Below are positions 33,372 to 42,987 of a DNA stretch of 64,000 nt, in pieces. The stretch is from contig NZ_BAABFP010000005.1 of the NCBI RefSeq assembly GCF_039541115.1, forward strand, positions 294,447 through 358,446, in the 5' to 3' direction. The notes beneath the pieces are model-generated. The model ran no database searches. It was not told the DNA's origin and saw nothing but the letters and a program-made list of their open reading frames with translations. The position numbers were made by a program, and so were the translations under genes. Each line of letters begins with the position of its first letter. The stretch's first letter is position 1. This DNA comes from Angustibacter luteus (GTDB lineage Bacteria; Actinomycetota; Actinomycetes; Actinomycetales; Angustibacteraceae).

Positions 33372-35777
33372 GTGTCAGATCCCACGCGCACGGCCACGAG
33401 CGCAGGCAGCGGCGAGGACGACGTCCCCGCCGCGGTGCCTGACGTCGTCGAGGCCGGCGCCGGGTCTGACCAGTCCGCGGACGACGCGTCGGTGCACACG
33501 GGTTCGATCCCGACGTCCAGCCGGGTGCGGGCCCGCCTGCACCGGCTGGGCGGGCAGCGCTCGGCCAGCAGCCCGGTGCTGGAGCCGCTCCTGCGCGCCG
33601 TGCGGGCCACCCACCCGAAGGCCGACGTCAGCGTCATCGAGCGCGCGTACGAGGTGGCCGAGCTGGCCCACCGCGGCCAGCAGCGCAACAGCGGCGACCC
33701 GTACATCACCCACCCGCTGGCGGTCGCCACGATCCTCGCCGAGCTGGGCATGACCGAGGCCACCCTCGCGGCGGCGCTGCTGCACGACACGGTGGAGGAC
33801 ACCGACTACACCCTGGACACGCTGCGCAAGGACTTCGGCGACGAGGTCGCGATGCTGGTCGACGGGGTGACCAAGCTCGACAAGGTCACCTACGGCGAGG
33901 CCGCGCAGGCCGAGACCGTCCGCAAGATGGTCGTGGCGATGGCCCGGGACATCCGGGTGCTGGTGATCAAGCTGGCGGACCGGCTGCACAACGCCCGGAC
34001 GTGGCGCTACGTGTCGGTGGAGTCCGCCCAGCGCAAGGCGCGCGAGACCCTCGAGATCTACGCGCCACTGGCCCACCGGCTCGGCATGAACACCATCAAG
34101 TGGGAGCTCGAGGACCTCTCGTTCGCGACGCTCTACCCCAAGGTCTACGACGAGATCGTGCGGCTGGTCAGCGAGCGAGCACCGGCCCGCGAGGAGTACC
34201 TGGCGAAGGTCCGCGAGCAGGTCACGGCAGACCTGCGGGGCGCCAAGCTGAAGGCCACGGTGACGGGTCGGCCGAAGCACTACTACTCGATCTACCAGAA
34301 GATGATCGTCCGCGGCCGCGACTTCGAGGACATCTACGACCTGGTCGGCGTGCGGGTGCTGGTGGAGTCCGTGCGCGACTGCTACGCGGCGCTGGGTGCG
34401 CTGCACGCGCGGTGGAACCCGGTGCCAGGGCGGTTCAAGGACTACATCGCCATGCCCAAGTTCAACATGTACCAGTCGTTGCACACGACGGTCATCGGGC
34501 CGAGCGGCAAGCCGGTCGAGATCCAGATCCGCACCTTCACCATGCACCGCCGGGCCGAGTTCGGCGTTGCCGCGCACTGGAAGTACAAGGAGCAGCCGTC
34601 GGCGAGCGCACCGGCCGAGGTGGAGGCGGGCGCGACGGACATGGCCTGGCTGCGCCAGCTGCTCGACTGGCAGCGGGAGACCTCCGACCCCGGCGAGTTC
34701 CTCGACTCGCTGCGGTTCGAGATCAACGCCCGCGAGGTCTACGTGTTCACGCCCAAGGGTGACGTGGTGGCGCTGCCGGCCGGCGCGACGCCGGTGGACT
34801 TCGCGTACGCGGTGCACACCGAGGTCGGGCACCGCACCATCGGTGGTCGGGTGAACGGTCGCCTGGTGCCGTTGGAGTCGACGCTGGAGAACGGCGACGT
34901 CGTCGAGGTGCTGACGTCCAAGGCCGCCACCGCTGGCCCCAGCCGGGACTGGCTGGCCTTCGTGAAGAGTCCGCGGGCGCGCAACAAGATCCGCCAGTGG
35001 TTCAGCAAGGAGCGCCGCGAGGAGGCCATCGACCGCGGGAAGGACGAGATCGCCAAGGTGATGCGCAAGCAGCACCTGCCCCTGCAGCGGCTGATGTCGC
35101 ACGAGTCCCTGCTGGCGATCGCGACCGAGCTCCGGTACGCCGACATCGACGCCCTGTACGCGGCGATCGGCGAGAGCCACGTGTCTGCGCAGAGCGTGGT
35201 GGCCAAGCTCGTCCAGTCCCTCGGCGGCGAGGAGGGGGCGAGCGAGGACCTGGCGGAGGCCACGCTGCCGAGCCGGGTCTCGCGCCGTCCTCGCACGGGC
35301 GACCCGGGCGTGGTGGTCAAGGGCGTGGACGACCTGTGGGTCAAGCTGGCTCGATGCTGTACGCCGGTGCCGGGCGACCCGATCATGGGCTTCGTCACCC
35401 GGGGCAGCGGGGTGTCCGTCCACCGCGATGACTGCACGAACGTCGCGGGGTTGCTCGCCGAGCCGGACCGCATCGTCGAGGTGGAGTGGGCGCCGTCGTC
35501 CGCGACCGTGTTCCTCGTCCAGATCCAGGTCGAGGCGCTGGACCGGTCCCGGCTGCTGTCGGACGTCACGCGGGTGCTGTCGGACGCGCACGTGAACATC
35601 CTGTCCGCCACCGTTCAGACGTCCCGGGACCGGGTCGCCGTCTCACGGTTCTCGTTCGAGATGGGCGACCCCGGTCACCTGGGGCACGTGCTCAACGCGG
35701 TCCGTCGCGTCGATGGCGTCTTCGACGCCTACCGGCTCACCGGAGGACGTCCCACGCCTACACAAAGTGACGCCTAA
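33372..35777 (+). CDS. rel: Bifunctional (p)ppGpp synthetase/hydrolase Rel
   Basis: An 801-residue long RSH protein. An N-terminal low-complexity tail (about 1-70) is followed by the HD hydrolase ([15 protein letters not shown] to [14 protein letters not shown]), the synthetase ([54 protein letters not shown]), then TGS, the helical and Cys-containing region ([13 protein letters not shown]) and a C-terminal ACT domain. The RFKD stretch is the RxKD motif of bifunctional enzymes; synthetase-only RelA has an acidic ExDD. GTG 33372 is the annotated start. Confidence 0.96.
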   Translation: MSDPTRTATSAGSGEDDVPAAVPDVVEAGAGSDQSADDASVHTGSIPTSSRVRARLHRLGGQRSASSPVLEPLLRAVRATHPKADVSVIERAYEVAELAHRGQQRNSGDPYITHPLAVATILAELGMTEATLAAALLHDTVEDTDYTLDTLRKDFGDEVAMLVDGVTKLDKVTYGEAAQAETVRKMVVAMARDIRVLVIKLADRLHNARTWRYVSVESAQRKARETLEIYAPLAHRLGMNTIKWELEDLSFATLYPKVYDEIVRLVSERAPAREEYLAKVREQVTADLRGAKLKATVTGRPKHYYSIYQKMIVRGRDFEDIYDLVGVRVLVESVRDCYAALGALHARWNPVPGRFKDYIAMPKFNMYQSLHTTVIGPSGKPVEIQIRTFTMHRRAEFGVAAHWKYKEQPSASAPAEVEAGATDMAWLRQLLDWQRETSDPGEFLDSLRFEINAREVYVFTPKGDVVALPAGATPVDFAYAVHTEVGHRTIGGRVNGRLVPLESTLENGDVVEVLTSKAATAGPSRDWLAFVKSPRARNKIRQWFSKERREEAIDRGKDEIAKVMRKQHLPLQRLMSHESLLAIATELRYADIDALYAAIGESHVSAQSVVAKLVQSLGGEEGASEDLAEATLPSRVSRRPRTGDPGVVVKGVDDLWVKLARCCTPVPGDPIMGFVTRGSGVSVHRDDCTNVAGLLAEPDRIVEVEWAPSSATVFLVQIQVEALDRSRLLSDVTRVLSDAHVNILSATVQTSRDRVAVSRFSFEMGDPGHLGHVLNAVRRVDGVFDAYRLTGGRPTPTQSDA

Positions 35778-35878
35778 TTACCCTGTGTGCAGCAAGCGCT
35801 ACCGGAAAACGTCAAGTAGGCACGGCACCTGCCGACTCTGCAGAGTGAGGAACGTCCTCGACGAACAGGGAGCAGCGC

Positions 35879-37444
35879 GTGCCACGGTCGGACGAGCCTG
35901 CGTGGATCCGCGAGCTGGAGACACGCCTCGGCAAGGCGGAAGCGCCGGCTGCCGTCGACGCGGCTGCCTGGCTCGCCCAGGCCGGGCCCGACGCCGACCC
36001 GGTGCTGGTCCGCCGGATGCGCCTGATCACTGCGCTGGCCGACAGCCGGACGGGTCGGGTGGGCGATGGCGCCGCTGCCATCCGCGACATCCGCGAGTGG
36101 GCGGTCGAGCACCGGGAGCCCTACCTGCAGGCTCGGACCGAGCGCATCCTCGGGACGCTGCTGCGGGTCGCGGGGGAGACCTCCGTCAGCCTGGAGCACG
36201 CCGTGGCCTCGGTCGAGCTGCTCAGCGACGACGTCTGGCCGGAGATCCGGGCCGACCACCTGGTCGGCCTCGCCGACGCGCTGTCGGTGAACGGGTCCGT
36301 GGACGGCGCGGTGCAGCGCTACCAGGAGGCACTGGTGCTGCTGCAGGGCGGCACCACCCTGGGTCAGCGGCTCATGGCGCTCAACAACCTCGCGTACACG
36401 CTGTACGAGGCAGGCCGGTTCGACGAGGCGGCCGCCATCGCCCAGGAGATCCGCGACGTCAACGCCGCCAACGGGCTCGAGCTCACCCTGCACGCGGTCG
36501 ACAGCATCGCCAGCATCTACCTCGCGCTCGGCCGAGACGCTGACGCCGCCGTGCTCTTCGAGAGCGTGGACCTCACGGCGTCGGCACCCCCCGAGGACAT
36601 CGCGACCGTCCAGCTCACCCGGTCCATCGTGCTGCGCAAGCGCGGCGACCTGGACGGCGCCCGCGCCGACCTGGACGCCTGCCGGCAGTACTGCCTCGAC
36701 CACGGCGTCGGCTCGGTACACGTGCAGGCGTTGCGCGAGCGCGCCGAGCTGTCCGCTGCGATGGGCCAGTTCGAGGCCGCCTTCACGCAGTACAAGGACT
36801 TCCACGAGCAGTCGCTGACCCAGCAGCAGGTCGAGCGCGAGGCCCGCGCCCGGATGATGCAGGCGATCTTCGAGACCGAGGAGGCCCGGCGCGAGAGCGC
36901 TCGCTTCCGCGAGATGTCCTACCGGGACGCGCTCACCCAGCTCTACAACCGCCGCTACGTGGACGAGCACCTCACGCCGCTGCTGGACCTCGGCGTGGTG
37001 TCCGACCAGCCCGTCGCGGTGGCCTTCGTCGACCTGGACCACTTCAAGTCCGTCAACGACACGTACTCGCACGAGGTCGGCGACGAGGTCCTGCGCCGCC
37101 TGGCCGGCATCCTGGAGCGGGGCGTCTACGGCGTGCACGACGGGTTCGCCGCCCGGATGGGTGGCGAGGAGTTCCTGCTCGTCCTGCCCGGCCAGGCCGC
37201 CGACGTCGCGGCGACCGTCCTGGAGCGCGCCCGGCTGAGCGTCGAGCAGGCCGACTGGGCGGCGGTCGCGCCCGGCCTGCACGTGACGGTCAGCATCGGG
37301 TGCGCCACGACCGTGGACGACGCGCACGACCGGCTCACCCTGCTGGCCCGCGCGGACGAGCGGCTCTACGAGGCCAAGCGATCCGGGCGCAACCGGGTCG
37401 TCGGCGTCCCGGCCACCGCGAAATCAGGCGCCGAAGTCGGCTAG
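35879..37444 (+). CDS. Diguanylate cyclase with TPR-like sensor region
   Basis: A 521-residue soluble protein. The N-terminal 330 residues are TPR-like helical pairs (LMALNNLAYTLYEAGRFDEAAAIAQEI, VDSIASIYLALGRDADAAVLFESV), then a coiled linker (QQQVEREARARMMQAIFETEEARRES) and a GGDEF domain with YRDALTQLYNRRYVDE, FVDLDHFKSVNDTYSHEVGDEVL and the active loop GGEEF at 428-432. The allosteric RxxD site before it reads GVHD, so product inhibition is probably lost. No membrane segment. It lies 101 nt after rel and overlaps the convergent DUF349 gene by 21 bp. Confidence 0.93.
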   Translation: MPRSDEPAWIRELETRLGKAEAPAAVDAAAWLAQAGPDADPVLVRRMRLITALADSRTGRVGDGAAAIRDIREWAVEHREPYLQARTERILGTLLRVAGETSVSLEHAVASVELLSDDVWPEIRADHLVGLADALSVNGSVDGAVQRYQEALVLLQGGTTLGQRLMALNNLAYTLYEAGRFDEAAAIAQEIRDVNAANGLELTLHAVDSIASIYLALGRDADAAVLFESVDLTASAPPEDIATVQLTRSIVLRKRGDLDGARADLDACRQYCLDHGVGSVHVQALRERAELSAAMGQFEAAFTQYKDFHEQSLTQQQVEREARARMMQAIFETEEARRESARFREMSYRDALTQLYNRRYVDEHLTPLLDLGVVSDQPVAVAFVDLDHFKSVNDTYSHEVGDEVLRRLAGILERGVYGVHDGFAARMGGEEFLLVLPGQAADVAATVLERARLSVEQADWAAVAPGLHVTVSIGCATTVDDAHDRLTLLARADERLYEAKRSGRNRVVGVPATAKSGAEVG

Positions 37445-38917
37445 CGCACCGCGCGCCTGCTCGAGCCACTGCTCACGGGCCTCCAGCGAGGCCTGCAGCT
37501 CGGCCACCTTGGCCGCCTTGCCCGCCGTCTGCGCCTTGGCGATCTGCTCGTGCAGGTCGCTGATCACGACCTCGAGCTGGTCGACGGCGCTCTGCGCGCG
37601 GGCCCGGGCCTCGGGGTTGGTGTTCTTCCACCGGTCGTCCTCGGCCGAGCGCACGGCCTGCTCGACCGCGCGCATCCGCCGCTCGATGCGGTCCATGTCG
37701 CCCCGCGGCACGTGACCCGCTGCCTCCCACCGGTCCTGGATGTCCCGCAGCCGCGAGCGCGCCTCGGTGAGGTTGCTGACCGGTACCAGCTTCTCGGCCT
37801 CGTCCAGCAGGGACTCCTTGGTCGCCAGGTTCGCGCCGAACTCCGCGTCCTGCTCGGCCTGCACCGCGTGCCGCGCCGCGAAGAACGCGTCCTGCGCGGC
37901 GCTGAACCGGGTCCACAGCTCGTCGTCGTCCTTGCGGGCCGCGCGACCCGCCGCCCGCCAGCGGTCCATCAACCGCTTGAACGCGGCGGCGGAGGGACCC
38001 CAGTCCGTCGAGGTCTGCAGCGCCTCGGCCTCCTTGACCAGTCGCTCCTTGGCCTCGCGTGCCTCCTCGTGCTGCTCGTCGAGGTGGGCGAAGTGCTGGC
38101 GACGCTTGCGGTCGAAGGCCGTGCGGGCGTGGCTGAACCGCTTCCACAGCTCGTCCTCGGAACGGCGGTCCAGTCGAGCGGGGGGAGGCTCGCCGCCCCC
38201 CTGACCCGCGCCCTGACCCGTGCTGTGGCCACCCCCGCGCCCGGCCGCCTTCTGCTCGGTGCGCCACTGCTCGAACAGCTGCTTCATCCGCAGGCCGTCC
38301 GCACGCCACTGGGTCCGCTCGGCGGGGACCGCGGCGATGGCCTCGGCCTCCTCGACCAGCGCGGTCCGCCGGGCCTTCGCCTCCTCGCGGGCGGCGCTGC
38401 GGGCGTGCTCGTCGTGCTCGCGGCGGGCCGCCAGCGCAGGGGCGAGGGCCTCGATCCGCGCGTGCAGGGCCGCCAGGTCGCCGACGGCGTGCGCGTCCGC
38501 CGCCGCCGCGCGTAGCTTGGCCACGCCCGACTCGATCTCGGACGCCGGCACGTCCGCCGTGCCGAGGCGCTGCTCGAACAGGTCGACCTGGGCCACGATC
38601 TCGTCGTACTTGCGGCCGAAGTACGCGAGCGCCTCGTCCGGGCTGGCGCCGGGGTACGACCCGACCTCCCGCTCGCCGTCCGAGGTCGTCACGAAGACCG
38701 TGCCGTCGTCCGCGACGCGGCCGAACTTCGACGGGTCGCTGGTCGGTGCGGCCGGTGTCGGTGCCGTGGGGCGCGGTGCGTGCGGGCGCGGTGCCTGCGG
38801 CCTCGGTGCGCTCGGCCGCGGCGGTGCTGCCTGCTCGGGGGTGGCCTGCTCGGGGGCGGCCTGCTCGGGCTCGGGCTGGGGTGCCGGCGCGGGCGCCGGT
38901 GTCTGGTCGTCGGTCAC
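37424..38917 (-). CDS. DUF349 domain-containing protein
   Basis: A 497-residue cytosolic protein: a Pro/Ala/Gln N-terminal tail with near-repeats (PEQAAPEQATPEQAAP, then APRP units), a small YxGxxPDEALAYFGRKYDE segment, and three or four helical DUF349 repeats with the WxAxGxxxRxxxDxLWxRF pattern (RWRAAGRAARKDDDELWTRF; RWEAAGHVPRGDMDRIERRM). One repeat is split by a Gly/Gln insert (GGGHSTGQGAGQGGGEPPP). The function is unknown. A DUF349 gene near rel is also seen in Streptomyces. The GTG start overlaps the cyclophilin stop. Confidence 0.88.
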   Translation of the reverse strand: MTDDQTPAPAPAPQPEPEQAAPEQATPEQAAPPRPSAPRPQAPRPHAPRPTAPTPAAPTSDPSKFGRVADDGTVFVTTSDGEREVGSYPGASPDEALAYFGRKYDEIVAQVDLFEQRLGTADVPASEIESGVAKLRAAAADAHAVGDLAALHARIEALAPALAARREHDEHARSAAREEAKARRTALVEEAEAIAAVPAERTQWRADGLRMKQLFEQWRTEQKAAGRGGGHSTGQGAGQGGGEPPPARLDRRSEDELWKRFSHARTAFDRKRRQHFAHLDEQHEEAREAKERLVKEAEALQTSTDWGPSAAAFKRLMDRWRAAGRAARKDDDELWTRFSAAQDAFFAARHAVQAEQDAEFGANLATKESLLDEAEKLVPVSNLTEARSRLRDIQDRWEAAGHVPRGDMDRIERRMRAVEQAVRSAEDDRWKNTNPEARARAQSAVDQLEVVISDLHEQIAKAQTAGKAAKVAELQASLEAREQWLEQARGALADFGA

Positions 38918-39699
38918 TTCTTCTCCACCGTGATGCTCTCGATGGTCACGGGCGTCTTCGGGGCGCCGTCCGCGCTGCCGTCGGCCGTGCCGGCCGCCGC
39001 GACGGTCTGCAGCACGTCCAGGCCGTTGGTCACCTTGCCGAAGATGCTGTAGCCGCCCGTCGTCGTGGGCAGGTCCGTGTCCTTGTAGACCATGAAGAAC
39101 TGGCTGCCGTTGGTGTTGGGGTCGTCACCGCGGGCCATGGCCAGCGTCCCGGCCGGGTACTTGCCGTCCTTCGGTGCGTTCTCGATCCCGTACTGGTAGC
39201 CGGGACCGCCGCTGCCCGTGCCGGTGGGGTCGCCACACTGCAGCACGTAGATGCCGGACGTCGTGAGCCGGTGACAGCTCGTGTCGTCGTAGAAGCCGTC
39301 CTTGCTCAGGAAGATGAACGAGGCGACCGTCTGGGGGGCCTTGTCGCCGTACAGCTCCATGGTGATGTCACCGGCGCTGGTCTTGACGGTCGCGTTCCAG
39401 GTCGCGTTCTCGGCCAGCGACTTGGCCGGCGCGCTGGGGTACGACTTCGGCGTCTTGGTCGGTGCGGTCGAGCCGCTGGCGTTCGCGGTCGGCGAGGACG
39501 TCGCCCCCGCAGCCGAGCTGGAGCTGTCGTCGGGCAGCAGCTGGGTGAGTAGGACGACGCCGCCGGCGACCAGCACCACCGCGAGCACGGCTCCGATGAC
39601 CTGCTGGTTGCGCCGCTTGCGGGCTGCGCGCTCGGCCAGGTTCTTCTGGCGCTTGGCGTAGCGTCGCTTGGCTCGTTCGCGGTCGCGCTCGATCGGCAC
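38914..39699 (-). CDS. Membrane-anchored cyclophilin-type peptidyl-prolyl isomerase
   Basis: A 261-residue protein with a strongly basic N terminus, one membrane segment (about 33-53), a Ser/Ala/Thr linker, and a cyclophilin domain (about 95-258) with FYDDTSCHRL, GTLAMARGDDPNTNGSQFFMVYKD and YSIFGKVTNGLDVL. The domain should lie outside the membrane and isomerise Xaa-Pro bonds in exported proteins. It corresponds to the ppiB-like gene next to rel in M. tuberculosis. Confidence 0.92.
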   Translation of the reverse strand: MPIERDRERAKRRYAKRQKNLAERAARKRRNQQVIGAVLAVVLVAGGVVLLTQLLPDDSSSSAAGATSSPTANASGSTAPTKTPKSYPSAPAKSLAENATWNATVKTSAGDITMELYGDKAPQTVASFIFLSKDGFYDDTSCHRLTTSGIYVLQCGDPTGTGSGGPGYQYGIENAPKDGKYPAGTLAMARGDDPNTNGSQFFMVYKDTDLPTTTGGYSIFGKVTNGLDVLQTVAAAGTADGSADGAPKTPVTIESITVEKK

Positions 39700-39831
39700 G
39701 CCGGCCCTCCTGCTCTGTCCGTGCGGGGTCGTCCCCAGGCTCCCTGAGGCGGTCAGTCTAGGGATGCCGCGGGATGGACGGACTGGGTGGCGGTCACGAA
39801 CCGGTCACGAGCAGTGCCCGGACCGCTCGGT

Positions 39832-39837
39832 TAGGCT
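39832..39837 (+). promoter_or_regulatory. -10 box of a leaderless start
   Basis: TAGGCT ends 6 nt before GTG 39844. The 144-bp spacer is shared with the divergent cyclophilin operon. Confidence 0.5.
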
Positions 39838-39843
39838 CTGGGC

Positions 39844-40548
39844 GTGCTGCTCACCGGGTTCCCCAGTGCCGTGTTCGGCACCAACTGCTACGTCGTGGCC
39901 CCGGCGGCCGGCGAGGAGTGCCTGGTGGTCGACCCGGGCATCGAGGTGCTGGGCCAGCTGGGCGACGTGCTGCGCGAGCACCGGCTGCGGCCGGCGGCCG
40001 TCCTGCTCACCCACGGGCACGTCGACCACACGTACTCGGTCACCCCGGTCTGCGGCTCGAACAGCGTCGCCGCCTACATCCACACCGATGACCGCGACCG
40101 CCTCGTGGACCCGCTGACGGAGTTCGCCTCGTCCGGTCTGCTGGCGATGCTGGAGCAGCAGTTCGGGCGGGCCGCGACCTGGGCGCAGCCGCAGGACGTC
40201 GTCGAGATCGCCGACGAGACGGTGCTCGAGCTCGCGGGGCTGCGGGTGCGGGTCGTGCACGCGCCCGGGCACACCGAGGGTTCGGTGATGTTCGCCCTGG
40301 ACGACGTCCCCGAGGGCGCGCCGGCCGACGTGAGCGCGTCACTGCTGACGGGCGACGTCCTGTTCGCCGGCAGCATCGGTCGCACCGACCTGCCGGGCGG
40401 CGACCACGCTGCGATGCTGGCGTCGCTGCGACATCGGGTCCTGCCGCAGCCGGACGACACGCTCGTCCTGCCTGGCCACGGACCTGTCACGACCATCGGC
40501 CGCGAGCGCGCCACGAACCCGTTCCTGCGCGAGCTGCTGGCGTCCTGA
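39844..40548 (+). CDS. Metallo-beta-lactamase-fold hydrolase (glyoxalase II-like)
   Basis: A 234-residue MBL-fold enzyme with the metal motif LLTHGHVDHTYSV (HxHxDH), further metal ligands in VVHAPGHTEGSVMF and the Asp in LLTGDVLFAGSIGRTDLPGGD, and the terminal His in VLPGHGPVTTIGRER. The group covers hydroxyacylglutathione-hydrolase-like thioesterases; M. tuberculosis has the same gene between ppiB and hisS. The substrate is unknown. The start is probably leaderless. Confidence 0.9.
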   Translation: MLLTGFPSAVFGTNCYVVAPAAGEECLVVDPGIEVLGQLGDVLREHRLRPAAVLLTHGHVDHTYSVTPVCGSNSVAAYIHTDDRDRLVDPLTEFASSGLLAMLEQQFGRAATWAQPQDVVEIADETVLELAGLRVRVVHAPGHTEGSVMFALDDVPEGAPADVSASLLTGDVLFAGSIGRTDLPGGDHAAMLASLRHRVLPQPDDTLVLPGHGPVTTIGRERATNPFLRELLAS

Positions 40549-40591
40549 GCGGCCCGGTCCCACCGACCGACCACGACCGAGAAGGAACCGC

Positions 40592-41956
40592 ATGTCCCGT
40601 CCCACCCCGCTGTCCGGGTACCCCGAGTGGCTGCCGGCCCAGCGCGCCGTCGAGCAGCAGGTCGTCGACGAGCTGCGCCGCACGTTCGAGCTGCACGGTT
40701 TCGCCGGCATCGAGACCCGCGCGGTCGAGCCGATGGCGCAGCTGCTGCGCAAGGGCGAGATCGACAAGGAGGTGTACGTCGTCTCCCGGCTGCACGCCGA
40801 CGCCGACGCCCAGCCGGAGTCCGACGACCGCCGGCTCGGCCTGCACTTCGACCTCACCGTGCCGTTCGCCCGGTACGTGCTGGAGAACTCCGGCAAGCTG
40901 CAGTTCCCGTTCCGCCGCTACCAGATCCAGAAGGTGTGGCGGGGTGAGCGCCCGCAGGAGGGTCGGTACCGCGAGTTCTGCCAGGCCGACATCGACGTGG
41001 TCGGGGACGGCGTGCTGCCCTTCCACCACGACATCGAGGTCGTGGAGGTGATGGCCGAGGCGATGTCCCGGCTACCGCTGCCGCCGCTGCGGATGCAGGT
41101 CAACAACCGCAAGCTCGTGCAGGGCTTCTACCGCGGCCTGGGCGTCGAGGACGTCGCCGCCGTGCTGCGCGCCGTCGACAAGCTCGACAAGGTCGGCCCG
41201 GACGCCGTCCGCGCCGCCCTGGTCGCCGAGGGGCACTCGGACGCCGTCGCGGACGCCTGCCTGCGGCTGGCGGCCATCAGCGGCACGGACGCCGCCGTCG
41301 TCGAGGAGGTCCGGGCGCTCGGCGTGCACTCCGACGAGCTGGACGAGGGCCTGCACGAGCTCGCCACCCTGCTGGACGCCACCGGCGGACGTCGCGGCAC
41401 CGTCCAGGTCGTCGCGGCGCTGAAGATCGCCCGCGGCCTCGACTACTACACCGGAACCGTCATGGAGACGGTCATGGAGGGCTACGAGCAGCTGGGCTCG
41501 ATCAGCGCGGGCGGCCGCTACGACGCCCTGGCCAGCGACGGCAGCACCACCTACCCAGGTGTCGGCATCTCCTTCGGCGTGAGCCGCACGCTGGGGCCGC
41601 TGCTGGCCCGCGGGGTGCTGACCGGGTCGCGGTCGACCCCGAGCGCGGTCCTGGTGGCGCTCGCGTCCGAGGAGGCCCGCCCGCAGGCCCGGGCGGTGGC
41701 CGCCGCACTGCGCGCGCGGGGCATCGCCTGCGAGCTGGCGCCGGCCGCGCAGAAGTACGGCAAGCAGATCCGGCAGGCCGAACGACGCGGCATCCCGTAC
41801 GTCTGGTTCCCGGCCGAGGCGACCGCGGACGGCGCGCCGGCGGTGCGCGACATCCGCACCGGCGAGCAGACCGGCGCGGACGACGCGAGCTGGCTGCCGC
41901 CGGACGCCGACCTGCGCCCGTCCGTGATCCAGCCCGACGACGAGCAGGGAGAGTGA
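40592..41956 (+). CDS. hisS: Histidine--tRNA ligase
   Basis: A 454-residue class II synthetase charging tRNA-His. Motif 2 is RYQIQKVWRGERPQEGRYREFCQADIDVVG; the HisRS-specific ARGLDYYTGTVME and the motif 3 block GGRYDAL and PGVGISFGVSR follow, then an anticodon domain with CELAPAAQKYGKQIRQAERRGIPYVWF. ATG 40592 has a GAAGGA site. It is coupled to an aldo/keto reductase by a GTGA overlap. Confidence 0.95.
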   Translation: MSRPTPLSGYPEWLPAQRAVEQQVVDELRRTFELHGFAGIETRAVEPMAQLLRKGEIDKEVYVVSRLHADADAQPESDDRRLGLHFDLTVPFARYVLENSGKLQFPFRRYQIQKVWRGERPQEGRYREFCQADIDVVGDGVLPFHHDIEVVEVMAEAMSRLPLPPLRMQVNNRKLVQGFYRGLGVEDVAAVLRAVDKLDKVGPDAVRAALVAEGHSDAVADACLRLAAISGTDAAVVEEVRALGVHSDELDEGLHELATLLDATGGRRGTVQVVAALKIARGLDYYTGTVMETVMEGYEQLGSISAGGRYDALASDGSTTYPGVGISFGVSRTLGPLLARGVLTGSRSTPSAVLVALASEEARPQARAVAAALRARGIACELAPAAQKYGKQIRQAERRGIPYVWFPAEATADGAPAVRDIRTGEQTGADDASWLPPDADLRPSVIQPDDEQGE

Positions 41957-42948
41957 GCGAGATGGAGCACCGCAGGCTCGGCAGGACCGGCCGCGACGTG
42001 TCGGTGGTGGGGCTGGGCTGCTGGCAGCTCGGCGCTGACTGGGGCGAGGTCAGCGAGCAGGACGCGCTCGCCACGCTGCACGCGGCGGCCGACGCCGGTG
42101 TCACGTTCTTCGACACCGCGGACGTCTACGGCGACGGACGCAGCGAGCGGCTGGTGGGCCAGCTCCTGCGCGCGCGGCCGGACGACGGCTTGTTCGCCGC
42201 GACCAAGATGGGTCGGCGCGCTGACCCGCACGTGGCGGCCGCGTTCACCGGCGAGAACCTGCGCGCCTGGAACGACCGCAGCCGGCGCAACCTCGGGGTC
42301 GACGTCCTGGACCTCGTGCAGCTGCACTGCCCGCCGACGTCCGTGCTGTCCGACGACAGGGTGTACGACGAGCTGGACGCGATGGTCGACGAGGGGCGCC
42401 TGCGCGCCTACGGGGTGTCCGTCGAGACCGTGGACGAGGCGCTGACCGCGATCGCCCGCCCGCACGTCGCGAGCATCCAGATCATCCTGAACGTGTTCCG
42501 GCGCAAGCCCCTGGAGCGGGTGCTGCCGGCTGCGGTGGAGGCTGGGGTCGGCATCGTCGTCCGGGTGCCGCTGGCCAGCGGGCTGCTCAGCGGGAAGTAC
42601 GACGAGACCACGACGTTCGCCGCGGACGACCACCGCACCTACAACCGGTCGGGTGAGGCGTTCGACGTGGGCGAGACGTTCGCGGGCGTGCCCTTCGAGG
42701 TCGGCGTCGAGGCCGCCCGCGAGGTGGCCGCGCTCACGCCGTCGGGTGCGACGACCGCCCAGCTGGCGCTGCGCTGGGTGCTCGACCGCCCCGGCGTGAG
42801 CGTCGTCATCCCGGGGGCGCGGACCGCCGACCAGGCGCGGGCGAACGCCGCCTCGGCCGAGCTGGCCCCGCTGGACACGACCACCGACGAGCGGCTCGAG
42901 GAGATCTACGACCGCCTCGTCCGGGCCCACGTGCACGACCGCTGGTAG
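41953..42948 (+). CDS. Aldo/keto reductase
   Basis: A 331-residue NADPH-dependent TIM-barrel oxidoreductase with the catalytic tetrad visible: Asp and Tyr in FFDTADVYGDGRSE, Lys in AATKMGRR, His in LVQLHCPP. The cofactor region VVIPGARTADQARANA is typical of the family. The substrate is unknown. Its start overlaps the hisS stop. It faces the PilZ gene. Confidence 0.9.
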   Translation: MSEMEHRRLGRTGRDVSVVGLGCWQLGADWGEVSEQDALATLHAAADAGVTFFDTADVYGDGRSERLVGQLLRARPDDGLFAATKMGRRADPHVAAAFTGENLRAWNDRSRRNLGVDVLDLVQLHCPPTSVLSDDRVYDELDAMVDEGRLRAYGVSVETVDEALTAIARPHVASIQIILNVFRRKPLERVLPAAVEAGVGIVVRVPLASGLLSGKYDETTTFAADDHRTYNRSGEAFDVGETFAGVPFEVGVEAAREVAALTPSGATTAQLALRWVLDRPGVSVVIPGARTADQARANAASAELAPLDTTTDERLEEIYDRLVRAHVHDRW

Positions 42949-42959
42949 CGGGGCAGGGG

Positions 42960-42987
42960 CACCAGCCGCGGGTCACCAGCCGCGGGT
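42960..42987 (+). repeat. Perfect 14-bp tandem duplication at the PilZ stop codon
   Basis: CACCAGCCGCGGGT occurs at 42960-42973 and 42974-42987. The junction contains the stop codon (42973-42975) of the leftward PilZ gene, whose last residues TRGW are encoded by the second unit. Confidence 0.85.
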
